Assembly (NCBI GenBank): GCA_031255695.1
Contig: JAIRSA010000103.1
Span: 1 to 5,075, forward strand
Reading direction: 5' to 3'
From: Eubacteriales Family XIII. Incertae Sedis bacterium
GTDB taxonomy: Bacteria; Bacillota; Clostridia; Peptostreptococcales; Anaerovoracaceae
DNA length: 5,075 nucleotides
Below, in pieces: positions 4,952 through 5,075 of the stretch. Position numbers and translations under genes: made by a program. How positions within the stretch are numbered: the stretch's first letter is position 1; each line of letters starts with the position of its first letter. The notes under the pieces are model-generated. The model searched no databases, had not been told where the DNA came from, and saw only the letters and a list, made by a program, of their open reading frames with translations.

Positions 4952-5075
4952 TTACAGATTTAGCTTGCTTTTGAATGTTTTAAACCTATGATGGCTTGGC
5001 AAATCCAAATTGATTAATTCCATCACAGCCTTTGCAAAATCAATCCAATCCGCATCATCAGACAATTTTATATCT
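4952..5075 (-). CDS. Unrecognised protein, C-terminal 40 residues only
   Basis: A minus-strand frame enters from the right edge (first full codon at 5074-5072) and stops at TAA (4954-4952). It reads DIKLSDDADWIDFAKAVMEL, then INLDLPSHHRFKTFKSKLNL. The acidic, amphipathic start and the basic, aromatic tail look like real protein rather than random translation, and the stop is followed, in its direction, by the T6 side of the 4870-4897 terminator. The other minus-strand frame that was checked stops within six codons. The region is clearly more AT-rich than the rest of the window. I do not recognise the family; the start is outside the window. Confidence 0.6.
   Translation of the reverse strand, partial: DIKLSDDADWIDFAKAVMELINLDLPSHHRFKTFKSKLNL

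Overview
The window looks like chromosomal DNA from a Gram-positive Bacillota, probably a Clostridia-type anaerobe of moderate GC content. Three things suggest this: strong AGGAGG-type ribosome binding sites, two lipoproteins with Cys lipoboxes, and a 6-TM histidine kinase paired with an OmpR/PhoB regulator. The taxon is inferred from these features only. No mobile element, RNA gene or CRISPR array was seen.

Layout. At the left edge, on the minus strand, is the 5' part of a lipoprotein gene with a lipocalin-like look (1-386); its 3' end lies outside the window. A 227-bp divergent regulatory region (387-613) holds an inverted repeat whose two arms each carry a TATAAT, an AT-rich dyad, and a GC-rich stem-loop just ahead of the next gene's ribosome binding site. 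Rightward, on the plus strand, come a membrane histidine kinase (614-1921) and its response regulator (1918-2646), joined by an ATGA overlap. A 201-bp gap (2647-2847) follows. It contains an 8-copy 12-bp GC-rich tandem repeat, a convincing sigma-A-type promoter (TTGACT-N17-TATCCT) and a perfect 16-bp palindrome where a repressor would sit. Next is a second unit of three overlapping genes: a lipoprotein whose C-terminus is a pentapeptide repeat helix (2848-3405), a single-TM DUF3137-family protein (3402-4238) and a LemA-family membrane protein (4235-4789). A perfect 11-bp stem terminator (4870-4897) ends the unit. The last ~175 bp are AT-rich and hold the C-terminal 40 residues of an unrecognised minus-strand gene.

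How the genes may work together. The kinase and regulator form a two-component system; the three genes behind it encode membrane or surface proteins, two of them (DUF3137 and LemA) known to occur side by side but without an established function. A sequence shared by both upstream regions, TTTCAA-NN-TTTGT, with a TTGAAAA arm upstream of each copy, suggests that the regulator controls both its own unit and the lipoprotein-DUF3137-LemA unit. The most unusual features are the two short-period, Ala/Glu-coding tandem repeats at gene ends in the same cluster, and the promoter/palindrome arrangement at 2775-2829. The functional link is inference; the gene order, overlaps and motifs are visible directly.
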